Shown here: one piece after another, positions 53,978 to 61,177 of the stretch
Position numbering within the stretch: the stretch's first letter is position 1
How the letters are laid out: each line of letters starts with the position of its first letter
Source of the DNA: a virus
Virus record (IMG/VR): IMGVR_UViG_3300047509_000028
Coordinates: 1 to 63,987 of that record
Reading direction: 5' to 3' (one strand)
DNA: 63,987 bases
Notes under the pieces: generated by a model
The model's database searches: none
Told to the model about the DNA's origin: nothing
Seen by the model: the letters and a program-made list of their open reading frames with translations, nothing else
Translations under genes and position numbers: made by a program

Positions 53978-54287
53978 CGCCGTACCTTATAGCCGTACTG
54001 CACTCTACGCCTAGCGGTAGCCCCGGTAAATAATCTGGTGTCGTAGACATAATCCCTATTGCTGCGTCAAGGTACAAATCTTCTTCGTTCTCTGGTACTA
54101 ACGAAACCATTTCATCGTACGTCGTCATTACGACCGGGTAGAGCTTATTTAACTTCGCCTTATGCTGCTTCAAAATAATAGCGCTCACTGCTTGGCAGCA
54201 GTTAGATACCAGAAGGGGTTGGCCGTCTGTGCCGCGCACAGTGAACCTATGGTTTGGGCCTGTATTACGTATGTCGTAGACTTTCAT
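53967..54287 (-). CDS. DNA polymerase, family A, C-terminal half preceded by split-intein C fragment
   Basis: 106 residues. Residues 1-29 are an intein C fragment: VYDIRNTGPNHRFTV (block F) and LLVSN then Cys (block G; Asn29 and +1 Cys30). The penultimate residue is Ser, not the usual His. From Cys30 the sequence is polymerase: CCQAVSAIILKQH then VMTTYDEMVSLVPE, motif C with catalytic D58. Its ATG overlaps the endonuclease stop (ATGA). It is in the same frame as the N-half, about 590 bases downstream of that gene's stop. Confidence 0.9.
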   Translation of the reverse strand: MKVYDIRNTGPNHRFTVRGTDGQPLLVSNCCQAVSAIILKQHKAKLNKLYPVVMTTYDEMVSLVPENEEDLYLDAAIGIMSTTPDYLPGLPLGVECSTAIRYGDAK

Positions 54288-54958
54288 TCTAATCGGTTCC
54301 TTACATCGGGTTCTATGAATAATTTATCTTCGGGCCATCCTGCCATGATGCGGTAACTTAGGGTGGTATGGTTAATTCCATATTCCGTAGCTGCGTCGCT
54401 AAGTAGCATTCTACCTTTAGGAGTATTGACCCATACATTGCTTCGTGTGTTCCCGGTCTGTATCTTTCTTGATACCCAACGACAGTTATTCTTGTTATAG
54501 TTACCGTTATTATCTTCTCTATCTAACGTAAGTCCGGGCATGTACTTTTCTGCCATATCCTCCCAAAAAGCCTCAAAAGTACTCCATCTTTCGCAAACAG
54601 AAATGCCTCTTGCGCCGTAATTAGCGTAAGCTTGGTGGGTAGGCAGACGACACCTATCCTGCATAGATCGCCAAACTGCATACGCAGGATGGTGGGACAT
54701 ACCATGTGTTTTATTACTATCCGATATACCTTGTTTGAGATTGCACCCACAAGATTTTATCTTGCCTTTCGTTAGTTCAGTTCCCGCCATTATCTTTTCT
54801 ACGCCGCAGTCGCAGCGTATAAGCCATTGCGATTTACCTTTACCCGAACCGGCGTAACTAATCGCTTCTAACATGCCGCTACGGAAGCCGGTAATGTCTT
54901 TGGTAAGACGCCGCTGCTTCCTCATAGGTGGTGGTATTGGCTTCTGTCCACTGTTCAT
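54284..54958 (-). CDS. Free-standing HNH homing endonuclease nested in the split polymerase gene
   Basis: 224 residues. The N-terminal zinc-ribbon region is RCDCG...KSCGC. The HNH core is LTLDREDNNGNYNKNNCRWV then SRKIQTGNTRSN, as in phage HNH endonucleases. The start (54958, AAGGTAG upstream) lies 80 bases inside the polymerase N-half gene in another frame; the stop overlaps the C-half start. It is thus a separate protein inside the intein locus, probably responsible for intein homing. Confidence 0.85.
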   Translation of the reverse strand: MNSGQKPIPPPMRKQRRLTKDITGFRSGMLEAISYAGSGKGKSQWLIRCDCGVEKIMAGTELTKGKIKSCGCNLKQGISDSNKTHGMSHHPAYAVWRSMQDRCRLPTHQAYANYGARGISVCERWSTFEAFWEDMAEKYMPGLTLDREDNNGNYNKNNCRWVSRKIQTGNTRSNVWVNTPKGRMLLSDAATEYGINHTTLSYRIMAGWPEDKLFIEPDVRNRLE

Positions 54959-56828
54959 TGATATCTACCTTATGTTCTGGCGTTATCGAAATACCGCCGA
55001 AGTCTATCGTGTCTTGCTCGCCTTGTTCGATTACCCCATCGTGGGGAACCCAAGCGCAGCCGTCCCACAGCAAATCTTCGGGGGAGACTTCGATGATACG
55101 CTTCCAACCGTTCAGAGTCAAGACCTCCGTTTCGGAGCCTATGCAGTTTTCTATGATTTTACCGCCAAAGAGCTTAACAGGTTTAGCGCCATCCAAGTAC
55201 GTCATCCGTCCTTCTACATCTTTCGCTAAGCCGGGATATTTGACGCACAGCCCGCCCGGAAGCAATATCGCAGGCATATCAAACAAGGGATCGTGCGTCG
55301 TAATGACTAAGCTATGGCTTTGCGTCGAAGTCGCTATCGGCAGTTCTACGTCATGCCGTTCATCCAGCATCGCAGTCACCGCCGTATTCGCCTGTCTCCA
55401 AAGCTTCGTCACACCCTTAAAAGTATTTCTATACAGCCGCACAATGCTATTAGCGAATTGTTCATCGACGCCGTTAATTCCGTTCGCCTTGCAGTATTCA
55501 ATGAAGCGTGCTGCACCCATTCCATAGCCTAGTCCAAGTAAGCCTGACTTAGCAATCTGTCGCTCTAAAGGATGCGTTTGTTTAGTGATCTCTACCCCGT
55601 AAATCTTCGACCCGAACCAGCCGTAGATATCTTGGCCCTGTCGCATTAACTCTAGTGCCTTTGCTTCCTCTCCATCTGGCCCGGTAATCTGCATACCCAT
55701 CCACAGCACGAGCCTGCATTCGATCTGCATGTAGTCGGCTACACCGAGGACGTACCCTTCGGGTGCGTAGATTGCCCTGCGCAGCGTTCCGCCGCGTTTG
55801 AGGTTCATGGGGTTGCCCCCGCCGCCCTTGTTGCCGCTGTAGCGCTGCGTAACCTGTGCGCCCGCGTAGTTATAGCCTACAGGCCACGCGCCCCGGCCCG
55901 CCGCGTCCCGGTACAGGATCGCGCGGGTTTCTTCAATCGTGCTTTTCACTTCCAGTCTCGCGGCGACTAACGCCTGCACATCTGGATCGTCGTGTTCTAG
56001 CAAAGCTTTATGTTCTTCGTCCGTCTTGGCAAAGGCGTAGGTGACTTTACCCTTTGCGTTAATCTTCGTTGGCGGCGTCACGCTTAATGCTTCCAGTGCC
56101 TCTGCGTACTTATTGTTCGACATAAGTAAATCACGCGAAGTAAGCCCCGCATTATTCAATGCGTCGATCTTATTTTGCTTTACTTCTTGTATGTACTGAT
56201 CTAGTAGTTCTGCGTCTAGGAAAAGCTGCGGGTTCGTGAATGCTCTAATTGTCCAATCCAACGATGATAGTTCTTCTTTCGGGAAGTGCGGTAAGAGCTT
56301 CTTCGCAATCGCGTTCGTGAGTACTACGTCCCCAGCTTCTAGCATTCCTTTACTTTCGTTCCAGCGTGGCTCACCAACGGTGTAGTCGGCTAAGCGTTCT
56401 TCAATCCACGCTGGTAAGTCTCTGTGATTGTACGCCTTTGATAAGTCATCCATCTTAGTCATGCCGCACAGTTTCTCTGCGACGTACTTAAGACCGTGGC
56501 GCGCTAGGTGCGGGCCTATAAGCGCTCTACTTAATCCTAGCGTGTCGATGTAAAGCTTGGGATAGATGCCGTAGTGCCATGCTAAAATAGCTCCGTCGAA
56601 TTGCAAGTTATGGCCTACTAAAGCGCATTCGTTCCAATCGAATCTAGCTAACGCGGCTTCTACATTCCTGTGGCTTACCCATTTCGCAGGCCCAAAGTTT
56701 AGGCTTACACCGAAGCCGTGGCACTTAAAGCGCGGGTCACGGATATATTTCTCCGTCGTCATGTCTTTGTTTGAAAGACTATAACCGTCACCGTAAAAAG
56801 TTTCTGCGTCGAGTGTGATTAACTTCAC
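54879..56828 (-). CDS. DNA polymerase, family A, N-terminal half plus split-intein N fragment
   Basis: 649 residues, GTG start with GAAGGAG. The 3'-5' exonuclease shows D7/E9 (LDAET) and GHNLQFD (D78). The polymerase domain has motif A GVADYMQIE (D365) and motif B RQIAKSGLLGLGYG (R423, K427). The extein ends GGKIIEN (561). Intein N fragment 562-649 starts at Cys562 (CIGSETEVLTLNGWKRI, block A) and has SITPEHKV (block B, T616/H619). Splicing with the C-half rebuilds ENCCQA, a conserved site, and a 638-residue enzyme. Confidence 0.92.
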   Translation of the reverse strand: MKLITLDAETFYGDGYSLSNKDMTTEKYIRDPRFKCHGFGVSLNFGPAKWVSHRNVEAALARFDWNECALVGHNLQFDGAILAWHYGIYPKLYIDTLGLSRALIGPHLARHGLKYVAEKLCGMTKMDDLSKAYNHRDLPAWIEERLADYTVGEPRWNESKGMLEAGDVVLTNAIAKKLLPHFPKEELSSLDWTIRAFTNPQLFLDAELLDQYIQEVKQNKIDALNNAGLTSRDLLMSNNKYAEALEALSVTPPTKINAKGKVTYAFAKTDEEHKALLEHDDPDVQALVAARLEVKSTIEETRAILYRDAAGRGAWPVGYNYAGAQVTQRYSGNKGGGGNPMNLKRGGTLRRAIYAPEGYVLGVADYMQIECRLVLWMGMQITGPDGEEAKALELMRQGQDIYGWFGSKIYGVEITKQTHPLERQIAKSGLLGLGYGMGAARFIEYCKANGINGVDEQFANSIVRLYRNTFKGVTKLWRQANTAVTAMLDERHDVELPIATSTQSHSLVITTHDPLFDMPAILLPGGLCVKYPGLAKDVEGRMTYLDGAKPVKLFGGKIIENCIGSETEVLTLNGWKRIIEVSPEDLLWDGCAWVPHDGVIEQGEQDTIDFGGISITPEHKVDINEQWTEANTTTYEEAAASYQRHYRLP

Positions 56829-57103
56829 TGATGCTCCTTCATAAACTCGTCACTAACTAACATAGGAATCATTACGCAGTCCATGTGGGCCGGGGCATGG
56901 GCTTTGCAACTCTGATACCGCATCACGACTTGCTCCGGTGTCTGCTGTAAACCAAACGGCCCCGGCATAGGCGCAGCCGGTACAAACTTCTGTAAACCTA
57001 TGCCGAGTAACACGGCGAGCAATAACGCTGTAAAAACAAGCGCGATCCACGCCAACGTCATGTTAGGCTTTGGGTAATCTTTGTATTCATCTTGCAGTTT
57101 CAT
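56825..57103 (-). CDS. Small single-pass membrane protein
   Basis: 92 residues with AAAGGAG. One N-terminal membrane segment (LAWIALVFTALLLAVLLGIG) is followed by a Pro-rich stretch and a soluble part with two Cys (QSCKAHAPAHMDCVM) that would be periplasmic. Overlaps the csrA-like and polymerase genes. Function unknown. Confidence 0.65.
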   Translation of the reverse strand: MKLQDEYKDYPKPNMTLAWIALVFTALLLAVLLGIGLQKFVPAAPMPGPFGLQQTPEQVVMRYQSCKAHAPAHMDCVMIPMLVSDEFMKEHQ

Positions 57104-57299
57104 CTGGTATCTCCTTTGTGGTGTACACTTCTATGCCGTCAGCCTCTAGCTTGTGCTTCAACTTCTCCCTAATAATGTTCATGCTTTTCGGTGCTTCAAA
57201 CGCGAGCCGTACCTGTGTTGGTGATATCTGTATGACACGCACGGAGATAGCTTCCCCGATCAGGATTGCTTCGCCTATCGCTGCCGTAAGAACTAGCAC
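57087..57299 (-). CDS. csrA: CsrA/RsmA-like RNA-binding regulator
   Basis: 70 residues, GTG start with GGAG. MLVLTAAIGEAILIGEAISV, RVIQISPTQVRLAFEAPKSM and NIIREKLKHKL follow CsrA strand by strand. Family members bind GGA motifs in mRNA leaders. L4 and R44 are kept, but R6 and R7 of the bacterial protein are both Ala here and V42-H43 is Ile-Ile, so RNA affinity or target choice may differ. The tail is about 10 residues longer than usual. Could reprogram host translation. Confidence 0.85.
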   Translation of the reverse strand: MLVLTAAIGEAILIGEAISVRVIQISPTQVRLAFEAPKSMNIIREKLKHKLEADGIEVYTTKEIPDETAR

Positions 57300-57523
57300 T
57301 AGATGCGCTCCAAGCGTTCTATGTACGTATATTTATTTTTAGCGCTTACGTAACTAATATACGGTTTACCATCGCTCGCTATTTCTACGCACTCACGGTC
57401 ACGCTTGTACTCTAGCCAAATACTCCACCGCCGCGCCTGTTCGTGGGCAAGCTGGTAGATTAGGCAAAGGACAATCAGCCCCACCGTGGCATCGAACGCT
57501 ATTACTACTTCTAATAAATTCAC
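57299..57523 (-). CDS. Small membrane protein
   Basis: 74 residues, GTG start after AAGGAG. N-terminal membrane segment (VVIAFDATVGLIVLCLIYQL), then a basic cytoplasmic tail. Directly upstream of csrA; its TAG stop is shared with the csrA GTG (TAGTG). Function unknown. Confidence 0.65.
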   Translation of the reverse strand: MNLLEVVIAFDATVGLIVLCLIYQLAHEQARRWSIWLEYKRDRECVEIASDGKPYISYVSAKNKYTYIERLERI

Positions 57524-57951
57524 GGTGCGCTCCTTGCTGCTACTTCGTCTAAGAGATTTTGTAATTCTTCCGGCGTCATTATGACGATCTTTGTTTTGTA
57601 GATTGTTTCTCGCCTATACCGGTCTTGTACTACTTCTATAGGTATCTGCTTTTTAAGCGTGTTTACTAATTCATTAGTTAAAGCGTTACGCATGTATCCT
57701 TCCTGAGCATCCTTCGGCATGTAGCGGGTATCCCTATCTTCTATAGCGGTACAAGCTTGATACGTGTGCTCTCGGATAAACCTGGGGATATCTGCGATTA
57801 GTTCTTTAGGCACTTCTTGCCTATACAAGCTATTACCTAGAAAGTACTTCATCGCGTCAACATGATAAGTGTCTATCTCATCGTACCAATAACGATCAGT
57901 CTGCTTAGGCGGTAGCGGCTGTATCTCTTTTTGTTTGTCGTTGCTTTTCAT
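57520..57951 (-). CDS. Hypothetical protein
   Basis: 143 residues with AAAGGAAG. Charged and helical, with YHVDAMKYFLGNSLYRQEVP near 28 and a C-terminal IVIMTPEELQNLLDEVAARS. Overlaps the next gene by four bases. Not recognised. Confidence 0.65.
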   Translation of the reverse strand: MKSNDKQKEIQPLPPKQTDRYWYDEIDTYHVDAMKYFLGNSLYRQEVPKELIADIPRFIREHTYQACTAIEDRDTRYMPKDAQEGYMRNALTNELVNTLKKQIPIEVVQDRYRRETIYKTKIVIMTPEELQNLLDEVAARSAP

Positions 57952-57975
57952 TTCTTCCTTTGGCGTGCTAGGTCA

Positions 57976-58135
57976 CTAATTTGTTCCTGCGTATAACCAG
58001 AATTCTTTGCCCGGTAAGCCTTCCCGTACGTACTTGTGGGTGGTGATTGCCGCTCCTTCCCTGACTTGTACTGTGAACATGGTGGGAGTGTGGCTGGCAT
58101 ATATTTGCCGTTCCACGGGCCTCCTTTTACGGGTA
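57976..58135 (-). pseudogene. Frameshifted GGPxxG-type small protein gene beside tRNA-Leu
   Basis: One frame reads PVKGGPWNGKYMPATLP directly after the tRNA; the next frame continues TMFTVQVREGAAITTHKYV then REGLPGKEFWLYAGTN and stop. Joined, they match the common phage small-protein pattern GGPxxG ... HxYVRE ... WLYxG. A one-base shift near 58085-58095 separates them, and no start codon precedes GGPWNG because the tRNA ends there. A GTG at 58116 with AAAGGAGG (close spacing) could still express a 46-residue version. Decay after tRNA acquisition is likely. Confidence 0.55.
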
Positions 58136-58216
58136 TCGGGACGGCGGGATTTGAACCCGCATGGATTTCTCCGGCGGCTTTTAAGGCCGCTTTGTCTGCC
58201 GTTCCAACACGTCCCG
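58136..58216 (-). tRNA. tRNA-Leu (anticodon UAA)
   Basis: Class II tRNA. The 7-bp acceptor CGGGACG / CGTCCCG is perfect, with A73. The D-arm TTGGAACGGCAGACA is like that of E. coli Leu-UAA. The anticodon stem GCGGC / GCCGC closes loop CTTAAAA, the variable arm is CGGAGAAATCC, and the T-arm is GCGGGTTCAAATCCCGC. CCA is not encoded. The phage uses UUA codons heavily, which this tRNA would serve. C1-G72 instead of G1-C72 is unusual for Leu. Confidence 0.9.
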
Positions 58217-58222
58217 AACTAT

Positions 58223-58429
58223 TCATCTATCCACCACGTCGGCGTTAATCTCTTTCATCTTCTCTGTAAAGGCTAATACTCTTTCTACGACTGCCCACTG
58301 CCCCTCGGTAAGCGTCACGATTCTTGTATTCTTACGGGACGCGATGGCGTTTTCTGTTTCGTCCAGTCCTAACTGCTTTCGCGCGTGTGCGCGTATGCCT
58401 TCAAGACTTAGATCGGTGCAGCCGTTCAT
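58223..58429 (-). CDS. Small hypothetical protein
   Basis: 68 residues. The middle (GLDETENAIASRKNTRIVTL) and end (AFTEKMKEINADVV) are helical. Ends six bases before the tRNA-Leu gene on the same strand. Overlaps its upstream neighbour by four bases. Not recognised. Confidence 0.6.
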   Translation of the reverse strand: MNGCTDLSLEGIRAHARKQLGLDETENAIASRKNTRIVTLTEGQWAVVERVLAFTEKMKEINADVVDR

Positions 58430-58980
58430 GCAGACTCCAACAAATTCGTTAGCTTAATCACTAGCTCTCCGTATACATCTTCGTCGCTGTCCACTAGCTT
58501 CCATGCGGAAAGGATATTCTTGCCGGCGTAGAGTGCCTTAATGCTATTGGATTCTTCGCAGAGCAGAAATCTTAATCCTTTAAATAAGTAATCCAAGACA
58601 GGATCACAACTACCGTATTGCAAGTGTCGTAGTGTTTTGCAAAGCTGCTTACGTTGTGCTGCTCTTGTGGGGCTATTAATAATGTTCGTTAGGTCTACAA
58701 ACTCAATGCCTAGCTTATCGCAAAGCTCCTTCGCTACGTCGTAAAGGTCTAAGAGATAGGCTTCTAGTACTTGCTCCGCTTGCTTTTTGCAGCGGGGATG
58801 CGGGGAACCTAACACGACAAGCGTGTTTGCTAATCCTATTTGTTCTAGCACAACGCCATCTATTCGTCCTTCGTCACCATATCTAGCGCCTAATACTGCA
58901 TGCAATTTTTCAGACAAGCTATCCGCTTCCGCGCACCACTGCGAACTTGCTTTAACTGTAGGGGCGCTGGTGTAGATCAT
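58426..58980 (-). CDS. Hypothetical protein
   Basis: 184 residues, all-helical in appearance. Contains GLANTLVVLGSPHPRCKKQA and LYDVAKELCDKLGIEFVDLT. It resembles no family I know; the repeated helices with conserved Cys could be a phosphohydrolase-like or structural fold, but no metal motif is visible. Overlaps the upstream gene. Confidence 0.6.
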   Translation of the reverse strand: MIYTSAPTVKASSQWCAEADSLSEKLHAVLGARYGDEGRIDGVVLEQIGLANTLVVLGSPHPRCKKQAEQVLEAYLLDLYDVAKELCDKLGIEFVDLTNIINSPTRAAQRKQLCKTLRHLQYGSCDPVLDYLFKGLRFLLCEESNSIKALYAGKNILSAWKLVDSDEDVYGELVIKLTNLLESA

Positions 58981-59225
58981 GTTTTTAACGGCTTCGATTC
59001 CGGATCACCTAAACGCATCGCAAGCTTACGGCATTCTTTAGCGTCGGGTAAAGGCCGTTTACCGTTTGCAGCATCAAGTAATACTTGTTCTACTTCCACA
59101 CGGCGATTCATCCATGGCGCGCCCTCTGCCTCCGCTAGTGCGTCGCGGATTTCAGCTAGCAGCGAATCGTCACCGAATTGGATATACGCATATTTTCGAT
59201 GTTGTGTGCGAGTTTTGCCTCGCAC
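58977..59225 (-). CDS. Hypothetical protein at the edge of an atypical island
   Basis: 82 residues. SLLAEIRDALAEAEGAPWMN then VEVEQVLLDAANG is similar in style to small proteins of Burkholderia-type phages. It overlaps the next upstream ORF by 70 bases in another frame, so one of the two starts may be wrong. Confidence 0.5.
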   Translation of the reverse strand: MRGKTRTQHRKYAYIQFGDDSLLAEIRDALAEAEGAPWMNRRVEVEQVLLDAANGKRPLPDAKECRKLAMRLGDPESKPLKT

Positions 59226-59383
59226 TTGCGAAGTGCCGCCACAAGTGCATTCTGCGATTCGCCTAGCTTTCGAGCGCGATATTCAGCCTCTTTGAGCTGC
59301 GGTTCTGCGCGAGCATCCGAGTCAGAGAGGTCTTCACGTGCGTTGCTGATGTGGCGCAGGCAAGCGTCAAGATTGGCGTTCAT
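59156..59383 (-). CDS. Hypothetical coiled-coil protein of the CTAG-free island
   Basis: 75 residues; helical, with ARAEPQLKEAEYRARKLGES likely to form a coiled coil. The first gene of the stretch from about 59270 to 60105 that contains no CTAG, in contrast to the rest of the genome. Overlap of 70 bases with the downstream ORF is unusual here. Confidence 0.5.
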   Translation of the reverse strand: MNANLDACLRHISNAREDLSDSDARAEPQLKEAEYRARKLGESQNALVAALRKCEAKLAHNIENMRISNSVTIRC

Positions 59384-59610
59384 CCGCCCCTCCCAACGCC
59401 GTATGAATCAAGCGCATTTTCGATATAACGCACAGCTTGCGCATCGTCTGGAACACGATAGCCGAGCGAACGCATGTGCTTTGCCCACGACTCAAGCACT
59501 ACAGACGGGTCAATGTCTGGATAGCAGTACCACATGGAGATATGGCTTTTGCCGCCATTCGTTACGATTGTCCACGCTGCGCTGCGGTCTTCCTTTTTAT
59601 GCTTTTTCAT
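59380..59610 (-). CDS. Hypothetical protein of the CTAG-free island
   Basis: 76 residues from ATG 59610, which overlaps the upstream stop (ATGA) and has GAGG upstream. AWTIVTNGGKSHISMWYCYP then PSVVLESWAKHMRSLGYRV. Not recognised. It forms a tight run of coupled genes with its neighbours. Confidence 0.6.
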   Translation of the reverse strand: MKKHKKEDRSAAWTIVTNGGKSHISMWYCYPDIDPSVVLESWAKHMRSLGYRVPDDAQAVRYIENALDSYGVGRGG

Positions 59611-59852
59611 GGTAGAAACCTCAGGTGGCTCATCATGCGATCCTGCAAGCCAGGATGTTTCTTGTGCAGCCGCGCGTTCTCGGCGGATATGTCTGGCGCT
59701 GGCTGCTGCGACTGTAGTGCGGCTGCTTTTGCTGTAACCCATCGGTCAACGGCCAGCATCAATTCGGTGTCCTGTCCTTCGACACCGCCCGTAGTTTGCG
59801 CACACGTTGCGAGCCAATCTCCGGCAGCAATCAGTTCCTCATTAGCGGTCAT
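59607..59852 (-). CDS. Hypothetical protein of the CTAG-free island
   Basis: 81 residues from ATG 59852 with AAGGAG upstream. ANEELIAAGDWLATCAQ and AVDRWVTAKAAALQSQ are helical. Similar wording occurs in small proteins of Burkholderia and Pseudomonas phages. Not functionally assigned. Confidence 0.55.
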   Translation of the reverse strand: MTANEELIAAGDWLATCAQTTGGVEGQDTELMLAVDRWVTAKAAALQSQQPAPDISAENARLHKKHPGLQDRMMSHLRFLP

Positions 59853-60045
59853 GGGTTGGCTCCTTCGCTTTGTAGTGCCGCTCAAGTCGTTTCAGTGCGT
59901 CGCTGATACCTGCGCGCGTGATCGTCATATCCGGCACGTACAGCACGCACACCAGCCGTTCGGCGTCGGCGTAGTTGTTGAAATCGCCTGAACTGATCTG
60001 GGCGAAAATCATGTCTGAGTCTGCTTGCCAGTTGTTATCGCTCAC
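59842..60045 (-). CDS. Hypothetical protein of the CTAG-free island
   Basis: 67 residues from GTG 60045, chosen because it overlaps the previous short ORF stop (GTGA) and follows GAAGGAG. NYADAERLVCVLYVP then ITRAGISDALKRLERHYKA suggests a short winged-helix-like fold. Not recognised. Confidence 0.5.
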   Translation of the reverse strand: MSDNNWQADSDMIFAQISSGDFNNYADAERLVCVLYVPDMTITRAGISDALKRLERHYKAKEPTHDR

Positions 60046-60128
60046 GTCCTCGTCTCCTTCGGTGCGGGTGGACTCCGACTCCATGTATTGCGGAGCGTCG
60101 GGGTACCACCTAGTTCTTTAGCGTCCAT
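60042..60128 (-). CDS. Tiny ORF leading the small-gene island
   Basis: 28 residues (MDAKELGGTPTLRNTWSRSP plus PAPKETRT) after AAAGGAAG, its stop overlapping the next GTG start. Probably a leader peptide or a remnant of a longer gene. Weak. Confidence 0.35.
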   Translation of the reverse strand: MDAKELGGTPTLRNTWSRSPPAPKETRT

Positions 60129-60144
60129 AGTTCTTCCTTTGGGA

Positions 60145-60172
60145 AGCTACGCTGCGATATCGCAGCGTAGCT
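60145..60172. terminator. 28-base perfect palindrome
   Basis: AGCTACGCTGCGAT followed by its exact complement gives a 14-bp arm with no spacer. It lies seven bases after the stop of the leftward gene at 60180-60506 and just before the small-gene island. It may terminate or attenuate transcription there, or mark an insertion boundary. No T-run on the leftward side. Confidence 0.6.
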
Positions 60173-60179
60173 GATTTAC

Positions 60180-60506
60180 TTACGGACCTGCTGGCGGCGT
60201 AGCCGCAGGGGTATTCGCCGCGACAGCAGCGGCCAGTGCGTCTGTATTGCCTTGCAGGTCTGCGGCAAGCTTCGTAAGAGCCGCCGTGTCGCCTGCTTCT
60301 GCTGCCGCTACTGCGTCGGTAATCTGCTTAGAAATACCGTTAAGTAGTACAACTGCCGATGCAATGACCGTTGTCTGTGCCGCTACTTCACTTGCAATCA
60401 GGTCTGTTTCTGCGCTCATCTTTTTAAGCTCCTTAAGGATTAATGATTGCCCCCACATGCTGTGTAGGGCAAGTAAGACTAAACAAATAACTAGAACCTC
60501 TAACAT
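60180..60506 (-). CDS. Ala/Thr-rich helical protein with two possible starts
   Basis: Start at 60506 follows a perfect AGGAGGT and gives 108 residues with an N-terminal membrane segment (VLVICLVLLALHSMW). A second ATG at 60419 has its own AAGGAG and gives 79 soluble residues beginning MSAETDLIASEVAAQ. The soluble part is a coiled-coil of hydrophobic heptads with Ala-rich end (ALAAAVAANTPAA). Two forms, one membrane-bound, may be made from one gene. Confidence 0.6.
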   Translation of the reverse strand: MLEVLVICLVLLALHSMWGQSLILKELKKMSAETDLIASEVAAQTTVIASAVVLLNGISKQITDAVAAAEAGDTAALTKLAADLQGNTDALAAAVAANTPAATPPAGP

Positions 60507-60578
60507 CTTCTACCTCCTATGCGCGTCCATGCGCCCGCTTTACGTCTTTGCTCTCCATGCACTTGCGCTATCGCGCTT

Positions 60579-61142
60579 CTACCCACTGCTAACTGCTATC
60601 GCATTATCCACTTCCCCTATCTCGATACTACTCTTACGACCTTCTTCTTGCACTGCACGGAAAAGCACGCCGCGTGATTCTGCTGGGGCTTCCTCGCCCT
60701 TTGCGTAGAGATATGCAAGCACTAAGATAAGCTGCTTGGCGGGAATAGCTACCGGCGTTGCCATGAAAGCCTCGATCTTTTCGAGTGCCTTTATTTCTTC
60801 TTCCTTTGTTTTTCCTTTCTTAGCAACCCCTATTACAGACCATGTACCGTACGTTCCATCCTCTATGTTCTTATAGCCGTGTTTGCTAGCAGATTGCTTT
60901 AAGCAATCTTTCTCGTACTTCTTTTCAATCTCTGCTACCCGTGCAAGCGACGCGATCATTCCGTCTACCTGTTCGCCGGGAGATTTACCGCCGAGTTTAG
61001 CGACTTCGACTTTCTCTTGCACAAGCGCAGACAGCCTCTCGTACAATGGAAAGTCTATTTCCTTGTAGCTTTTGTCTGGCGGGTCTTGCCAGTCACCGAG
61101 TTTGCATGTTTTGAAGTGCTGTTTGCTTGCGTAGTATTTCAT
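60579..61142 (-). CDS. Hypothetical protein
   Basis: 187 residues with AAAGGAG upstream. YYASKQHFKTCKLGDWQDPP then a helical Lys/Glu-rich body; AIPAKQLILVLAYLYAKGEE near 145. Not recognised. A 72-base gap with no feature precedes the next gene. Confidence 0.65.
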   Translation of the reverse strand: MKYYASKQHFKTCKLGDWQDPPDKSYKEIDFPLYERLSALVQEKVEVAKLGGKSPGEQVDGMIASLARVAEIEKKYEKDCLKQSASKHGYKNIEDGTYGTWSVIGVAKKGKTKEEEIKALEKIEAFMATPVAIPAKQLILVLAYLYAKGEEAPAESRGVLFRAVQEEGRKSSIEIGEVDNAIAVSSG

Positions 61143-61177
61143 GTTGCTCTCCTTTATCTTTCTGTGATTGGGTTTAG

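Noticed and set aside
54284-54958. HNH gene as an endonuclease domain fused within one continuous intein
   Set aside because: It is in a different frame from both polymerase halves, and has its own start and stop, so it is free-standing.
57948-58226. A 92-residue open frame running through the tRNA-Leu gene
   Set aside because: Its first half is the tRNA read as codons. The remainder matches a phage family only up to GGPWNGKYMPATLP, then the family continues in another frame, so I treat it as part of a frameshifted gene.
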